Positions 8,996 to 17,842 are shown, numbered from the stretch's first letter. The stretch: DNA of 48,330 bases from JAAYGT01 sp050252075 (GCA_050252075.1 JBFWLP010000012.1:1-48330); one strand, 5' to 3'. Program-made: numbers and translations. Notes: generated from the letters alone by a model not told the origin.

Positions 8996-9922
8996 TTAAT
9001 GCGACGGCGCCAGTGTTTGCCTAAGGTAGTCAACAAAGCACCTGACGGCGCGCGGCACATAACTGCTGTAAGGGCGTATGGCGAACAGGGAGTCGCCAAA
9101 CACGCCCACCGGCCTCCAGTCGGGAAGCAAGTGCACCAGGCGCCCCTCTTTCAATTCCTTGTGCGCGGAAAAATCGGGCAACAATGCCACGCCGGTATTG
9201 GCAAGTGCCAGTTCACGCAAGGCTTCGCTGTTATTGGCGCAAAAATTGCCCCGTATGGGCAGGCTCAGGCGCTCCCCGGCCCCATGGGCAGGTACAAAAC
9301 TCCACACCGGCGATGCGGCCGTACGCAAGTAATACAGGCAGTTATGCTGTTTCAGGTCGTCGGGAGTACGGGGTTCGCCATGCCGGCGCAGGTACGCCGG
9401 TGTCGCCACGGTGAGCGTGCGGGTGGGGCGCAGCAGCCAGGCCACATAGGTATCGGGAACGGTGTTGGTGTGACGTATGGCCAGGTCGAATCCTTCCTGG
9501 GCCAGTGCGCTCAGGTGGTCTGACAATTCAAGCTCGATGCGTATGTCGGGGTAGCGGTGCAGGAAGGCGGCCAGATGAGGAATGATTTCCTGCCTTCCCA
9601 GCGCCACCGGCGCGGTGACGCGCACTACTCCGCGAGGCGTGTCGGCCAGGTCCCGGATACTTTCAAACCCTTGTTCAATGGTGTCGAACGCCGATCTTGT
9701 CGTGCCCACCAGGGCGCGTCCGGCATCGGTAAGGTGAACGCTGCGCGTGGTTCGGCGCACCAGGGAAACACCGGCGGTTTGCTCCAGTTCGGCAATTCTC
9801 AGGCTCACGGCGGCCTTGCTGACACCCAGGTGCCTGGCTGCGGCGGTGAAGCTGCCGCAGGTGTCCAGCACGCTCAGCCAGTAGATGTGAGACCACAGCA
9901 TTTCGTTGTTCGCTTCTTTCAT
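8996..9922 (-). CDS. LysR-family transcriptional regulator, divergent from mmsA
   Basis: A 308-residue LysR regulator. The winged helix-turn-helix occupies about residues 15-70 (GSFTAAARHLGVSKAAVSLRIAELEQTAGVSLVRRTTR), followed by a periplasmic-binding-like effector domain. The DTPRGVVRVTAP linker resembles the CrgA/AaeR-like subfamily. An AAGGTG site supports the ATG at 9922. It is divergent from mmsA and a perfect dyad in the shared region (10006-10027) is its probable operator, so it likely controls the mmsA operon. The effector is unknown. It converges on the glycerate kinase gene with 35 bases between. Confidence 0.88.
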   Translation of the reverse strand: MKEANNEMLWSHIYWLSVLDTCGSFTAAARHLGVSKAAVSLRIAELEQTAGVSLVRRTTRSVHLTDAGRALVGTTRSAFDTIEQGFESIRDLADTPRGVVRVTAPVALGRQEIIPHLAAFLHRYPDIRIELELSDHLSALAQEGFDLAIRHTNTVPDTYVAWLLRPTRTLTVATPAYLRRHGEPRTPDDLKQHNCLYYLRTAASPVWSFVPAHGAGERLSLPIRGNFCANNSEALRELALANTGVALLPDFSAHKELKEGRLVHLLPDWRPVGVFGDSLFAIRPYSSYVPRAVRCFVDYLRQTLAPSH

Positions 9923-10005
9923 CGCGCACCTTGTTGCATGAGGCCGGGAGATTAAGGGGCATGAAGGCGTGCCGCCGGCGCGGGGAGGGGATGTTCTCTG
10001 CTATT

Positions 10006-10027
10006 ATTGTTGATTATTTTAAACAAT
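10006..10027. promoter_or_regulatory. LysR-type operator dyad between the LysR gene and mmsA
   Basis: ATTGTT-N10-AACAAT is a perfect 6-base-arm dyad in an AT-rich patch of an otherwise GC-rich region. Its centre (10016.5) is about 65 bases upstream of the predicted mmsA start site (about 10082), the classic position of a LysR activator recognition site. Confidence 0.65.
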
Positions 10028-10045
10028 GTTTCCAGATTAACAGTA

Positions 10046-10075
10046 TTGTGATTGTCCGCCGGATATTTCTATACT
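10046..10075 (+). promoter_or_regulatory. Sigma70-like promoter of mmsA
   Basis: TTGTGA (10046-10051) and TATACT (10070-10075) are separated by 18 bases. Transcription would start around 10082, leaving a short leader with the CAGGAG ribosome site and the ATG at 10101. Confidence 0.65.
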
Positions 10076-10100
10076 GGGCGCATCTTTCCAGGAGTGATAC

Positions 10101-11639
10101 ATGACCCAAGAATCCCCGCTGGCCCCCCGGGCCGCCTATACCGATGCCGCCGATGTTGTGAATTTCATCAATGGCGACAAGCACTGCGGCGACAGCACCC
10201 GCAAACAAGCTGTTTACAACCCGTCCACCGGGCAGGTGGCGCGGCATGTGGTGTTGTCCACCCTTAACGACGTCAATGCCGCCGTAGCGGCGGCAAAGGC
10301 CGCGGCGCCCGCCTGGGCCGACACGCCGCCGGTGCGCCGAGCCCGTATCATGAACAGGTTTCTGGCGCTCATGAACGAGCATACCGACGAACTGGCGGCC
10401 ATGATTACAGCCGAGCACGGCAAGGTTTTCACCGACGCCCAGGGCGAGGTTGCCCGCGGTATCGACATCATCGAGTATGCTTGCGGTATTCCCCAGCTGC
10501 TCAAGGGCGATTTCACCGACCAGGTGTCCACCGGTATCGATAACTGGACCATGCGCCAGCCGCTCGGCGTGGTGGCGGGCATTACGCCGTTCAACTTCCC
10601 CTGTATGGTGCCGTGCTGGATGTTCCCCATGGCGATCGCCGCCGGCAATACATTCATTCTCAAGCCCAGCGAGCGCGATCCCAGTGCCGCGTTGTTCATG
10701 GCCCGGTTGCTTAAGGAAGCCGGCCTGCCCGACGGGGTGTTCAACGTGGTTCAGGGTGACAAACTGGTGGTCGACGCCCTGATCGAACACCCCGATGTTG
10801 CCGCCCTGAGTTTTGTGGGATCCACACCCATTGCCCAGTACATTTACGAGCGCGGCGCCCATTTCGGCAAGCGCGTGCAGGCGCTGGGCGGTGCCAAGAA
10901 CCACATGATCATCATGCCCGACGCCGACATTCCCCGCACGGTCGACGCGCTGGTGGGCGCGGCCTACGGATCGGCGGGCGAGCGTTGCATGGCCATTTCC
11001 GTGGCGGTACTGGTGGGCGACGTTGGCAAGCAGATCATTCCCGAACTGGTGCAGCGGGCGAAAACCCTGAAAGTCAAAGACGGCATGTACCTTGATGCCG
11101 AGATGGGGCCTGTGGTCACCCGGGAAGCGAAGGAACGTATCGAAAACTACATTGCCATCGGTGTCGAGCAGGGCGCCGAGTTGCTGGTCGATGGCCGCAA
11201 CTTCACGGTTCCCGGGCACGAGCAAGGTTTTTACGTGGGCGGCACACTGTTCGACAAAGTGACTCCTTCCATGCGTATCTACCAGGAAGAAATATTCGGC
11301 CCCGTGCTGGTGTGCGTGCATGTCAGCGATCTTTCCCAGGCGATCGACCTGGTGAATCGTCACGAGTTCGGCAACGGCGTGTCCTGCTTCACCAGCGACG
11401 GCAACACGGCGCGCGAGTTCGCACGCCGTATCCAGGTCGGTATGGTGGGTGTGAACGTACCCATTCCGGTACCGATGTCCTGGCACGGATTCGGCGGCTG
11501 GAAGCGCAGCCTGTTCGGCGACATGCATGCCTACGGCGAAGAAGGTGTGCGTTTCTACACCAAACAGAAATCCATCATGCAGCGCTGGCCTGAAAACATC
11601 AGCAAGGGCAACGAGTTCATCATGCCCACCATGCGTTAA
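10101..11639 (+). CDS. mmsA: Methylmalonate-semialdehyde dehydrogenase (CoA-acylating)
   Basis: MmsA converts methylmalonate semialdehyde (or malonate semialdehyde) with CoA and NAD+ to propionyl-CoA (or acetyl-CoA), in valine, inositol and beta-alanine breakdown. The 512-residue aldehyde dehydrogenase has ITPFNFPCMVP (catalytic-site N165) and the nucleophile C296 in GSAGERCMAIS. The usual ELGGK glutamate loop reads LGGAKNHMIIMPDAD, the MmsA version lacking the general-base glutamate, which distinguishes CoA-acylating members. RBS AGGAG precedes the start. It leads a plus-strand cluster with epd 3 bases downstream. Valine catabolism would link it to the importers in this window, but that is inference. 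Confidence 0.92.
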   Translation: MTQESPLAPRAAYTDAADVVNFINGDKHCGDSTRKQAVYNPSTGQVARHVVLSTLNDVNAAVAAAKAAAPAWADTPPVRRARIMNRFLALMNEHTDELAAMITAEHGKVFTDAQGEVARGIDIIEYACGIPQLLKGDFTDQVSTGIDNWTMRQPLGVVAGITPFNFPCMVPCWMFPMAIAAGNTFILKPSERDPSAALFMARLLKEAGLPDGVFNVVQGDKLVVDALIEHPDVAALSFVGSTPIAQYIYERGAHFGKRVQALGGAKNHMIIMPDADIPRTVDALVGAAYGSAGERCMAISVAVLVGDVGKQIIPELVQRAKTLKVKDGMYLDAEMGPVVTREAKERIENYIAIGVEQGAELLVDGRNFTVPGHEQGFYVGGTLFDKVTPSMRIYQEEIFGPVLVCVHVSDLSQAIDLVNRHEFGNGVSCFTSDGNTAREFARRIQVGMVGVNVPIPVPMSWHGFGGWKRSLFGDMHAYGEEGVRFYTKQKSIMQRWPENISKGNEFIMPTMR

Positions 11640-11642
11640 GCC

Positions 11643-12671
11643 ATGAACCGTCCCTTGCGTTTGGCCATCAACGGCTATGGCCGTATCGGGCGTTGTGTGT
11701 TGCGGGCACTCTACGAGTCGCCGCTGAGCGAGCAGATGCAGGTCGTGCTCATCAACGAGCCGGCCGACCTGAAGACCATGACCTACCTTACGCGTTACGA
11801 TTCCACGCACGGCAGCTTTCATGGCACCGTGCAGGAAGCCCGCGACGGCCTGATGATCAACGGGACGACACTTGCCGTAACCCACGAAACCGACCCCGCC
11901 CGGGTGCCCTGGGCGGATCACAACGTGGATATGGTGCTGGAATGTTCCGGCGCCTTCAGCGACCGCGATTCGCTGATGCAGTTCCTGCATGCGGGGTGCC
12001 CCCGCATTCTGGTGTCCCAGCCGGGGCGCAGCGCGTCCGACGTTGATTTCACGCTGGTGGTGGGCGTGAATGAAAGCGGCCTGACCGCGCAGCAACGCAT
12101 TGTGTCGAATGCGTCGTGCACCACCAACGCCACCGTTCCCATTCTGGCGGAACTGCATCGCACCTATGGTCTTGAGCATGTGTTTCTGACCACCCTGCAT
12201 TCGGTCATGAATGACCAGCCCATGATCGACGGCTATCACCACACCGATTTGCGACGTACCCGGTCGGCCATGCAGTCCATCGTTCCCGTATCCACCGGAT
12301 TGGCCCAAGGGGTCGAGCGCCTGTTGCCCCAGCTCAAGGGCAAGGTGCAGGCCAAGGCTATCAGGGTACCCATCCTGAACGTATCGGCGATCGATGTCAT
12401 GTTGAAACTGGGGCGTGATGTCAGTGTGCTTGAGCTGAATCAGATGCTGGAGCGGTTTGCTCTGGCACAATCGGGGCTTGTCGATTATTCCGATCATCCG
12501 CATGCGTCCATCGACTTCAATCACAGTCCGTATTCAGCCATTATCGATGCCAGCCAGACCCGCACCAACGGTGATGGTTTTGCCAACGTGTATCTCTGGT
12601 TCGACAATGAGTGGGGATTTGCCAATCGCATGCTCGATGCCGTCGTTTCCTGGGGCAAAGTGTTCCGCTAG
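11643..12671 (+). CDS. epd: GAPDH-family enzyme, probable erythrose-4-phosphate dehydrogenase
   Basis: The 342-residue protein has the NAD-binding motif NGYGRIG (10-16), the nucleophile C159 in ASCTTN and H186 in TTLHSV. It follows Epd rather than glycolytic GAPDH in segments such as HSVMNDQPMIDGYH, DLRRTRSAMQSIVPV, SIDFNHSPYSAI and the ending NEWGFANRMLD. Epd oxidises erythrose-4-phosphate to 4-phosphoerythronate for DXP-dependent pyridoxal-phosphate synthesis. The residue after CTTN is alanine, where GAPDH and Epd usually have cysteine. It starts 3 bases after mmsA, an unusual partner. A secondary GAPDH role cannot be excluded. Confidence 0.75.
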   Translation: MNRPLRLAINGYGRIGRCVLRALYESPLSEQMQVVLINEPADLKTMTYLTRYDSTHGSFHGTVQEARDGLMINGTTLAVTHETDPARVPWADHNVDMVLECSGAFSDRDSLMQFLHAGCPRILVSQPGRSASDVDFTLVVGVNESGLTAQQRIVSNASCTTNATVPILAELHRTYGLEHVFLTTLHSVMNDQPMIDGYHHTDLRRTRSAMQSIVPVSTGLAQGVERLLPQLKGKVQAKAIRVPILNVSAIDVMLKLGRDVSVLELNQMLERFALAQSGLVDYSDHPHASIDFNHSPYSAIIDASQTRTNGDGFANVYLWFDNEWGFANRMLDAVVSWGKVFR

Positions 12672-12718
12672 CCCCAGATCCGCACATGTCCCTTTTGGGT
12701 CGCCAAGGAGGCCAAGCC

Positions 12719-14128
12719 ATGTCTGCAACCCGCGTTGAAACCGACTCCATGGGCGAGATCCAGGTTCCCGCCCAGGCCTACTGGGGAGCGCAAACCCAGC
12801 GGTCCATTCTCAATTTTCCAATCGGAGTCTCCCGGTTTCGCTGGCAGCCCCCCATGATCCGGGCGCTGGGCTTGCTGAAAAAGGCGGCGGCCCAGGCCAA
12901 TGCCGAGCTTGGCGAGTTGCCGGCCGATCTTGCCGAATTCATTATCGAGGCCGCTGACGAGGTCATCGAAGGCCGGTGGAATGATCAGTTTCCCCTGGTG
13001 GTGTTTCAGACCGGTTCAGGCACCCAGTCGAACATGAACGCCAACGAGGTTATCGCCAACCGTGCCATCGAACTGGCGGGCGGCGAGCTGGGCAGCAAGT
13101 ACCCTGTGCACCCCAACGACCATGTCAATCGGGGGCAATCCTCCAATGACACCTTTCCCACAGCCATGCACATTGCCGTGGCCCTGCAGCTCGATGAGCA
13201 GCTGTTTCCGGCCATCGAGCCGTTACGCACCACACTGCATCGCAAGGCACTGCAGTACCAGCACGTGGTAAAAACCGGCCGCACTCATCTGCAGGACGCC
13301 ACCCCCATCACCCTGGGCCAGGAAATCGGCAGCTGGGTTGCACAGATCGATTTCGCCATGAACGGGGTCAGCGAGGCGCTGCAAGGCGTGTATGACCTTG
13401 CCATTGGCGGCACGGCGGTGGGCACCGGGCTGAACGCCCACCCGCTGTTTGGCGAAGTAGCCGCCCGCCATATTGCCGATGCCACCGGTTTGCCGTTCCG
13501 GTCGGCGGCGAACAAGTTTTTTGCATTGTCGGCGCACGATGCCTTGGTCAGGCTGTCGGCCGCGCTGCGCGGGTTGGCCGGGGCGCTCATGAAAATGGCC
13601 AACGACGTGCGCTGGCTGGCCAGCGGCCCGCGTTGCGGCATCGGCGAGCTGCTGATACCCGAGAATGAGCCCGGATCCTCCATCATGCCCGGAAAAGTCA
13701 ACCCCACGCAGTGCGAGGCGCTCACCATGGTGTGCGTGCAGGTGTACGGGAACGATGCCGCCACCGCGTTTGCCGGATCACAGGGAAATTTCCAGCTGAA
13801 TGTATACAAACCGGTGATGGTGCACAACGTGCTTGAAAGCATCGAGTTGCTGGCGGATGCCTGCCGCGCGTTCAATGACCACTGCGCCACGGGAATTCAG
13901 CCTAACCTGTCACAAATTGATGCCAATCTGGAAAAGAATCTCATGCTGGTAACCGCGCTGAACCGCCACATAGGCTATGACAAGGCGGCGGCTATTGCTA
14001 AGATGGCACATAAGGAAAACCTCAGCCTGCGTGAAGCGGCGCTGACTCTCGGTTATGTCACCGCGGAACAGTACGATGTATGGGTTGATCCGCTGGCCAT
14101 GACGGGAATCGATCCCGAGATCGACTGA
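12719..14128 (+). CDS. fumC: Class II fumarate hydratase
   Basis: Iron-independent, oxygen-stable fumarase of the TCA cycle (fumarate to L-malate). At 469 residues it is the family length. The N-terminal pattern is TDSMGEIQVPAQAYWGAQTQRS. Conserved blocks include GSGTQSNMNANEV, HPNDHVNRGQSSNDTFPTA, KTGRTHLQDATPI and the superfamily signature GSSIMPGKVNPTQCE. The ATG at 12719 is backed by AAGGAGG at 12705-12711; an upstream in-frame frame from 12611 overlaps epd and is not family-like. It follows epd by 47 bases. Confidence 0.95.
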   Translation: MSATRVETDSMGEIQVPAQAYWGAQTQRSILNFPIGVSRFRWQPPMIRALGLLKKAAAQANAELGELPADLAEFIIEAADEVIEGRWNDQFPLVVFQTGSGTQSNMNANEVIANRAIELAGGELGSKYPVHPNDHVNRGQSSNDTFPTAMHIAVALQLDEQLFPAIEPLRTTLHRKALQYQHVVKTGRTHLQDATPITLGQEIGSWVAQIDFAMNGVSEALQGVYDLAIGGTAVGTGLNAHPLFGEVAARHIADATGLPFRSAANKFFALSAHDALVRLSAALRGLAGALMKMANDVRWLASGPRCGIGELLIPENEPGSSIMPGKVNPTQCEALTMVCVQVYGNDAATAFAGSQGNFQLNVYKPVMVHNVLESIELLADACRAFNDHCATGIQPNLSQIDANLEKNLMLVTALNRHIGYDKAAAIAKMAHKENLSLREAALTLGYVTAEQYDVWVDPLAMTGIDPEID

Positions 14129-14177
14129 CCGGATCGGGCGCCGCCACCCCGCGGTCGATTCACCAGGGGGTAGGGGT

Positions 14178-15575
14178 ATGCGATTACGTGCATCACGGCT
14201 TGTCGCCCTGTGCTGTTTCAGCATGGCGCTGCTATTGTCGGCCATCCAGCTCATTGCTCCGGCGGGCGCCCGTCAGCCAGTGCCCGGCCCCGGCACGGTG
14301 CGGGTACTGACCTGGCAGGGAGTGATCAATCCGGCGGCGGCCGGCTTTGTGAATGCGGGGATCGATCGCGCGGCTGCATCGAACGCTGCGGCGGTGGTGC
14401 TTCAGCTGGATACGCCGGGCGGCCTGGATTCCTCCATGCGCGATATTGTCAAACATATTCTGGCCTCGCCGGTACCCGTGATCACCTACGTGGCGCCCGC
14501 CGGCGCGCGGGCGGCCAGTGCCGGCACATTCATTCTTTTTGCCAGCCATATCGCCGCCATGGCACCGGGCACCAATCTGGGTGCGGCCTCGCCGGTCAGT
14601 CTGCAGGTCGCAACGCCTGCCGGATCGCCTTCTCCGAAGGCGCAGGAAGCGCCCGCCGATAATGCCGCAACGCTGGCGGCAAAAGCGCAGAACGATGCCG
14701 CGGCTTACATGCGCAGCCTTGCCACGTTGCGCGGGCGCAGTATCCAGCTGGCGCTGGAGACGGTTACCCAGGCCAAAAGCTTTACGGCCCAGGAGGCTAT
14801 GGATCAAGGTGCCATTGACTATCTGGCTTCCACGTTGCCCGCCCTGGTTCAGGCCGTCCACGGGCACCGTGTTGCGCTGGCCGCAGGTGAGCTCGCAACG
14901 CTGGACACCCGCGACGCCTCGCTTGTCTACGAAAGCGCGGATTGGCGCACGCGCTTGCTCGATGTGATTGCCAATCCGCAGTTGGCTGTCGTGCTGATGA
15001 TGGTGGGTATTTACGGCCTGTTTTTCGAGCTGACCAGCCCCGGGTTTGCCTTGCCGGGGGTGGCGGGGGCCATCTGTCTGTTGCTGGCTTTGTACGCTTT
15101 TCATTTGCTGCCGGTGAATTGGGCAGGGGTGGGGTTGGCGGCAGTGGGGGCATTGCTGATGGTGGCAGAGATTTTTGTGCCCAGTTTCGGGGCGTTGGGT
15201 ATTGGGGGTATAGTGGCCTTTATGCTGGGCGGACTCTTTCTCATGACAACCTCTTTTCCCGGATATCACCTGACCCTGTCATTTCTGACCGGAGTGGTGG
15301 TGGTGTTTGGCGCGCTGGTCGTCCTGATGGGGTGGTTGTACTGGCGTGCGCGATCCCGACCCCGCCTGGCGGGTACCGAAGAGCTGATCGGCCTGACCGG
15401 CCCGGTTACCGCCGTGATGCCCGACGGCGCGGTTTACGCCCGGATTCACAGCGAGCAATGGCGCATTTTCTGCAATGATGCGCTGCAGGTGGGCGATACG
15501 GTGCGGGTGCGCGGCATCGACGGCCTGACACTTCAGGTAGATTCCGTGGCCGGGCATGCCCCGACGGCCCGCTAA
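14178..15575 (+). CDS. NfeD-family membrane-bound serine protease (long form, slipin partner)
   Basis: The long NfeD form of 465 residues carries a signal peptide (about 1-32), a ClpP-like protease domain (about 40-230) with the likely Ser-Lys dyad S114 (RAASAGT) and K169 (AAKAQNDAAAYMRSL), four or five membrane helices (about 270-395) and a C-terminal OB-fold NfeD domain (about 405-460). Characterised archaeal relatives cleave the hydrophobic C-terminus of their partner stomatin. The partner slipin gene follows by 20 bases, a widely conserved pair. A proline/alanine-rich insert (about 145-165) separates Ser and Lys more than usual. A strong AGGGGG-type ribosome site precedes the ATG. Confidence 0.88.
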   Translation: MRLRASRLVALCCFSMALLLSAIQLIAPAGARQPVPGPGTVRVLTWQGVINPAAAGFVNAGIDRAAASNAAAVVLQLDTPGGLDSSMRDIVKHILASPVPVITYVAPAGARAASAGTFILFASHIAAMAPGTNLGAASPVSLQVATPAGSPSPKAQEAPADNAATLAAKAQNDAAAYMRSLATLRGRSIQLALETVTQAKSFTAQEAMDQGAIDYLASTLPALVQAVHGHRVALAAGELATLDTRDASLVYESADWRTRLLDVIANPQLAVVLMMVGIYGLFFELTSPGFALPGVAGAICLLLALYAFHLLPVNWAGVGLAAVGALLMVAEIFVPSFGALGIGGIVAFMLGGLFLMTTSFPGYHLTLSFLTGVVVVFGALVVLMGWLYWRARSRPRLAGTEELIGLTGPVTAVMPDGAVYARIHSEQWRIFCNDALQVGDTVRVRGIDGLTLQVDSVAGHAPTAR

Positions 15576-15595
15576 TCCCTTTCAGGAGCACAGCC

Positions 15596-16432
15596 ATGTT
15601 TATGCTTGAAGATCTCAATGTCGGACTGATCGTAGTGGTGATCGCCGCACTGGTCCTTGTCTTTAGCGCCGTCAAGATCTTGCGTGAATACGAACGCGGC
15701 GTCATTTTCACGCTTGGCCGTTACACGCGGGTGAAAGGCCCCGGCCTGATTTTCGTGCTGCCCGGGGTGCAACAGATGGTTCGGGTCGATTTGCGTGTGG
15801 TTACCATGGATGTTCCCAGCCAGGATGTCATCTCGCGCGACAACGTTTCAGTGAATGTGAATGCCGTCATCTACTTTCGTGTGGTGGCTCCCGAGAAAGC
15901 CATTATCCAGGTGGAGCACTACCTTGAGGCCACCAGCCAGCTGGCGCAAACCACATTGCGTGCGGTGATGGGCAAGCACGAACTCGACGAAATGCTGTCC
16001 GAACGTGAAAAACTGAACCTCGATGTTCAGGAAATCCTGGATGCCCAGACCGACTCGTGGGGCATCAAGGTGATCAATGTGGAAATCAAGCACATCGACC
16101 TGAATGAAACCATGATACGCGCCATGGCGCGCCAGGCCGAGGCCGAACGCGACCGGCGCGCCAAGGTTATTCATGCCGAAGGGGAGAAACAGGCGGCGCA
16201 AGCGCTGATGCAGGCTGCGGAAATTTTGTCGGCACAGCCAGCCGCCATGCAGCTGCGTTACTTTCAGACATTAACCCAGATTGCCGGCGATAAAAGCTCG
16301 ACGCTGGTGTTTCCGGTGCCCGTCGATTTGTTGTCTTCGGTTCTGGACAAGCTGCCGGGAATGGTCAGGGCGGCGTCGGCTCCGCCGGCGGGTGCGCCGC
16401 CGGATAATGTCTCAAAGCCGCCTTCGCCCTGA
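15596..16432 (+). CDS. Slipin (stomatin-like SPFH/band-7 membrane protein)
   Basis: This 278-residue slipin has one N-terminal membrane helix (about 10-28) and an SPFH domain beginning VKILREYERGVIFTLGRY, with VPSQDVISRDNVSVNVNAV. A coiled-coil-prone segment follows (MARQAEAERDRRAKVIHAEGEKQAAQAL, about 180-210), then a proline-rich tail. Slipins oligomerise in membrane microdomains and work with NfeD proteases. The tail before the final residues (VFPVPVDLLSSVL) corresponds to the hydrophobic region cleaved by the partner protease in archaeal homologs. Its 3' end faces the uspA stop 6 bases away. Confidence 0.92.
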   Translation: MFMLEDLNVGLIVVVIAALVLVFSAVKILREYERGVIFTLGRYTRVKGPGLIFVLPGVQQMVRVDLRVVTMDVPSQDVISRDNVSVNVNAVIYFRVVAPEKAIIQVEHYLEATSQLAQTTLRAVMGKHELDEMLSEREKLNLDVQEILDAQTDSWGIKVINVEIKHIDLNETMIRAMARQAEAERDRRAKVIHAEGEKQAAQALMQAAEILSAQPAAMQLRYFQTLTQIAGDKSSTLVFPVPVDLLSSVLDKLPGMVRAASAPPAGAPPDNVSKPPSP

Positions 16433-16438
16433 GCGTAT

Positions 16439-16864
16439 TTATTTGATCAGGGTAACCGGAATATCCACCTGGTTCAGCACCTTGGTGGCGACCGAACCCA
16501 GGACCATGCCTTTGATGGCGCCCAGGCCGCGAGTGCCCATGATGATCTGGTCGCAATTGTGTTTTTTCACGTAATCGGCGATGGTGCTGCCGATCTGGCC
16601 CACCAGAATTTCTTCCGAGTAAGCAATGCCTGCCTCGTCGAGCAAGGCCTTGGCGGGCAGCAAGGCGGTACGGCCTTCGTCTTGGTAGTAACCATTGATC
16701 GCGTCGGCGGAGAAAAAGCTTTTTACGTTGCCCGATGCAATCGGCATCTGGACATTGATGACGTGGATGTTTACGCCGTCGGCCTGCTTGGCGGTGTCGA
16801 TGGCGGCCTTTACCGCACGCATGGAGTTATCAGAGCCGTCGACAGGTACAAGTATGGATTTCAT
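16439..16864 (-). CDS. uspA: Universal stress protein UspA family, single domain
   Basis: A 141-residue cytoplasmic Usp protein opening MKSILVPVDGSDNSMRAVKAAI, with the ATP-binding pattern G-x2-G-x9-G-S in MGTRGLGAIKGMVLGSVATKVL. ATP-binding Usp proteins of this type dimerise and aid survival under energy or oxygen limitation. The start has an AAAGAGGC ribosome site. Upstream lies an Fnr-like box (16953-16966) with a TATTAT -10 at the correct spacing, so it probably belongs to the low-oxygen regulon of this block. Confidence 0.93.
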   Translation of the reverse strand: MKSILVPVDGSDNSMRAVKAAIDTAKQADGVNIHVINVQMPIASGNVKSFFSADAINGYYQDEGRTALLPAKALLDEAGIAYSEEILVGQIGSTIADYVKKHNCDQIIMGTRGLGAIKGMVLGSVATKVLNQVDIPVTLIK

Positions 16865-16924
16865 GAATGCCTCTTTGTTGGTGGGACCCCGCCCCGGCCG
16901 GGGCTACCCTGGTTTAGCTGAAAA

Positions 16925-16966
16925 ATAATAACGGGTTGCGACCAGGGCTGTTCTGATAAAAATCAA
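16925..16966 (-). promoter_or_regulatory. Fnr-type box and -10 element of uspA
   Basis: CTGAT-AAAA-ATCAA (16953-16966) differs at one position from the Fnr/Anr consensus TTGAT-N4-ATCAA. On the minus strand TATTAT (16930 to 16925) begins 29.5 bases from the box centre. This places the box at about -41.5, the class II activator position. Confidence 0.7.
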
Positions 16967-17114
16967 GTCTGGACCTGCTGCAACGCCTGTCATTGCGAGT
17001 ATACCGTGTGAGACTGCCGTTTTCCGCATTGCAGGTGCGGGTATGGCCACGACATCGGGGCTTTCATGACATAATTCCAAGTTGCCGATTCACTTGATAG
17101 AAAGGTAGTAGCAC

Positions 17115-17459
17115 ATGAAGCTTGTTCGCATTCTTAACGTATCGCTGGCTGCTTTGGCAATGGCCGGTGCCGGTGCCGTTCAGGCGGCGCCCGATGTCGC
17201 CAAAGTGAAACAAATTCTGGCCGGCAATGCCTGTCTGGCCTGTCACGCCATGGACAAAAAGGTGGTGGGTCCGTCTTATCAGGATATTGCCGCCAAATAC
17301 AAGGGCGGTGACGCCGCCGTGGCCGACACACTTGCCAAACACATCAAGCAAGGCGTTTCGGGCGTGTGGGGCCCGATACCCATGCCGCCCAACCCCAATA
17401 TCAATGACGCCGATCTGAAACTGGTTGTGGAATGGATTATCGCGGGCGCCCCGCAGTAA
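17115..17459 (+). CDS. Class I cytochrome c (c551/c552 type), periplasmic
   Basis: A small electron carrier of 114 residues with a signal peptide ending near VQAA (about residue 25). The haem attachment motif CLACH lies at 40-44 with the methionine ligand M90 in PIPMPPNP. The short mature domain (about 89 residues) matches c551/c552 proteins that donate electrons to terminal oxidases or nitrite reductase. A GAAAGG ribosome site precedes ATG 17115. A CATAAT -10-like hexamer lies at 17070-17075; no Fnr-type box at activator spacing was found for it, although its neighbours have them. Confidence 0.92.
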   Translation: MKLVRILNVSLAALAMAGAGAVQAAPDVAKVKQILAGNACLACHAMDKKVVGPSYQDIAAKYKGGDAAVADTLAKHIKQGVSGVWGPIPMPPNPNINDADLKLVVEWIIAGAPQ

Positions 17460-17492
17460 TCGGCCGCACAATCCACAACGCTTTCGCTCATC

Positions 17493-17789
17493 ATGAAGAA
17501 ACTGCCTCCTGACAGCCCGGTGGAAACGCTGCTGGTTCGCATTTCCGGGCGGGTGCAGGGGGTGGGCTACCGCGCGTCAACAGTGCGCCAGGCGCACCAG
17601 CTCGGGGTGCACGGATGGGTGCGTAATCTCGACGACGGCGCCGTGCAAGCCCTGGTGCAAGGGCCTGTTGACCGCGTCGATGCCATGCTGTCCTGGTTTC
17701 ATTTGGGCCCGGCGCAGGCGCAGGTTCGCGAGGTAACCCATGAAGTCATTGTGTCGGAGCGTCGCTTCGATCGCTTCGAGCAGCTCTAG
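17493..17789 (+). CDS. acyP: Acylphosphatase
   Basis: A 98-residue acylphosphatase, which hydrolyses acyl phosphates such as acetyl- or carbamoyl-phosphate. It contains the two signature blocks: GRVQGVGYR (catalytic R27) and GWVRNLDDGAVQALVQG (catalytic N45). It starts 33 bases after the cytochrome c stop and may share its transcript. The N-terminus is a few residues longer than usual. Confidence 0.93.
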   Translation: MKKLPPDSPVETLLVRISGRVQGVGYRASTVRQAHQLGVHGWVRNLDDGAVQALVQGPVDRVDAMLSWFHLGPAQAQVREVTHEVIVSERRFDRFEQL

Positions 17790-17800
17790 CCGCCACGGTC

Positions 17801-17842
17801 TTGACCGTCGTCAACGCATCGGGCGCCGTCCCGTCTTATGCT
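17801..17842 (+). promoter_or_regulatory. Fnr/Dnr-type box and -10 element of hsp20
   Basis: TTGAC-CGTC-GTCAA (17801-17814) is a perfect dyad of the Crp/Fnr superfamily type. TATGCT (17837-17842) begins 29.5 bases after the box centre, the same spacing as at the uspA box. The predicted start is about 17849, giving a GC-rich leader of about 94 bases before hsp20. Confidence 0.65.

Noticed and set aside
10014..12524. 836-codon open frame antisense to mmsA and epd
   Set aside because: His/Gly-rich translation spanning two well-supported genes on the other strand; no motif or ribosome site.
16953..17114. Fnr-like box at 16953 also driving the cytochrome c gene
   Set aside because: No -10 hexamer at the required distance on the plus strand, and the gene is about 150 bases away.
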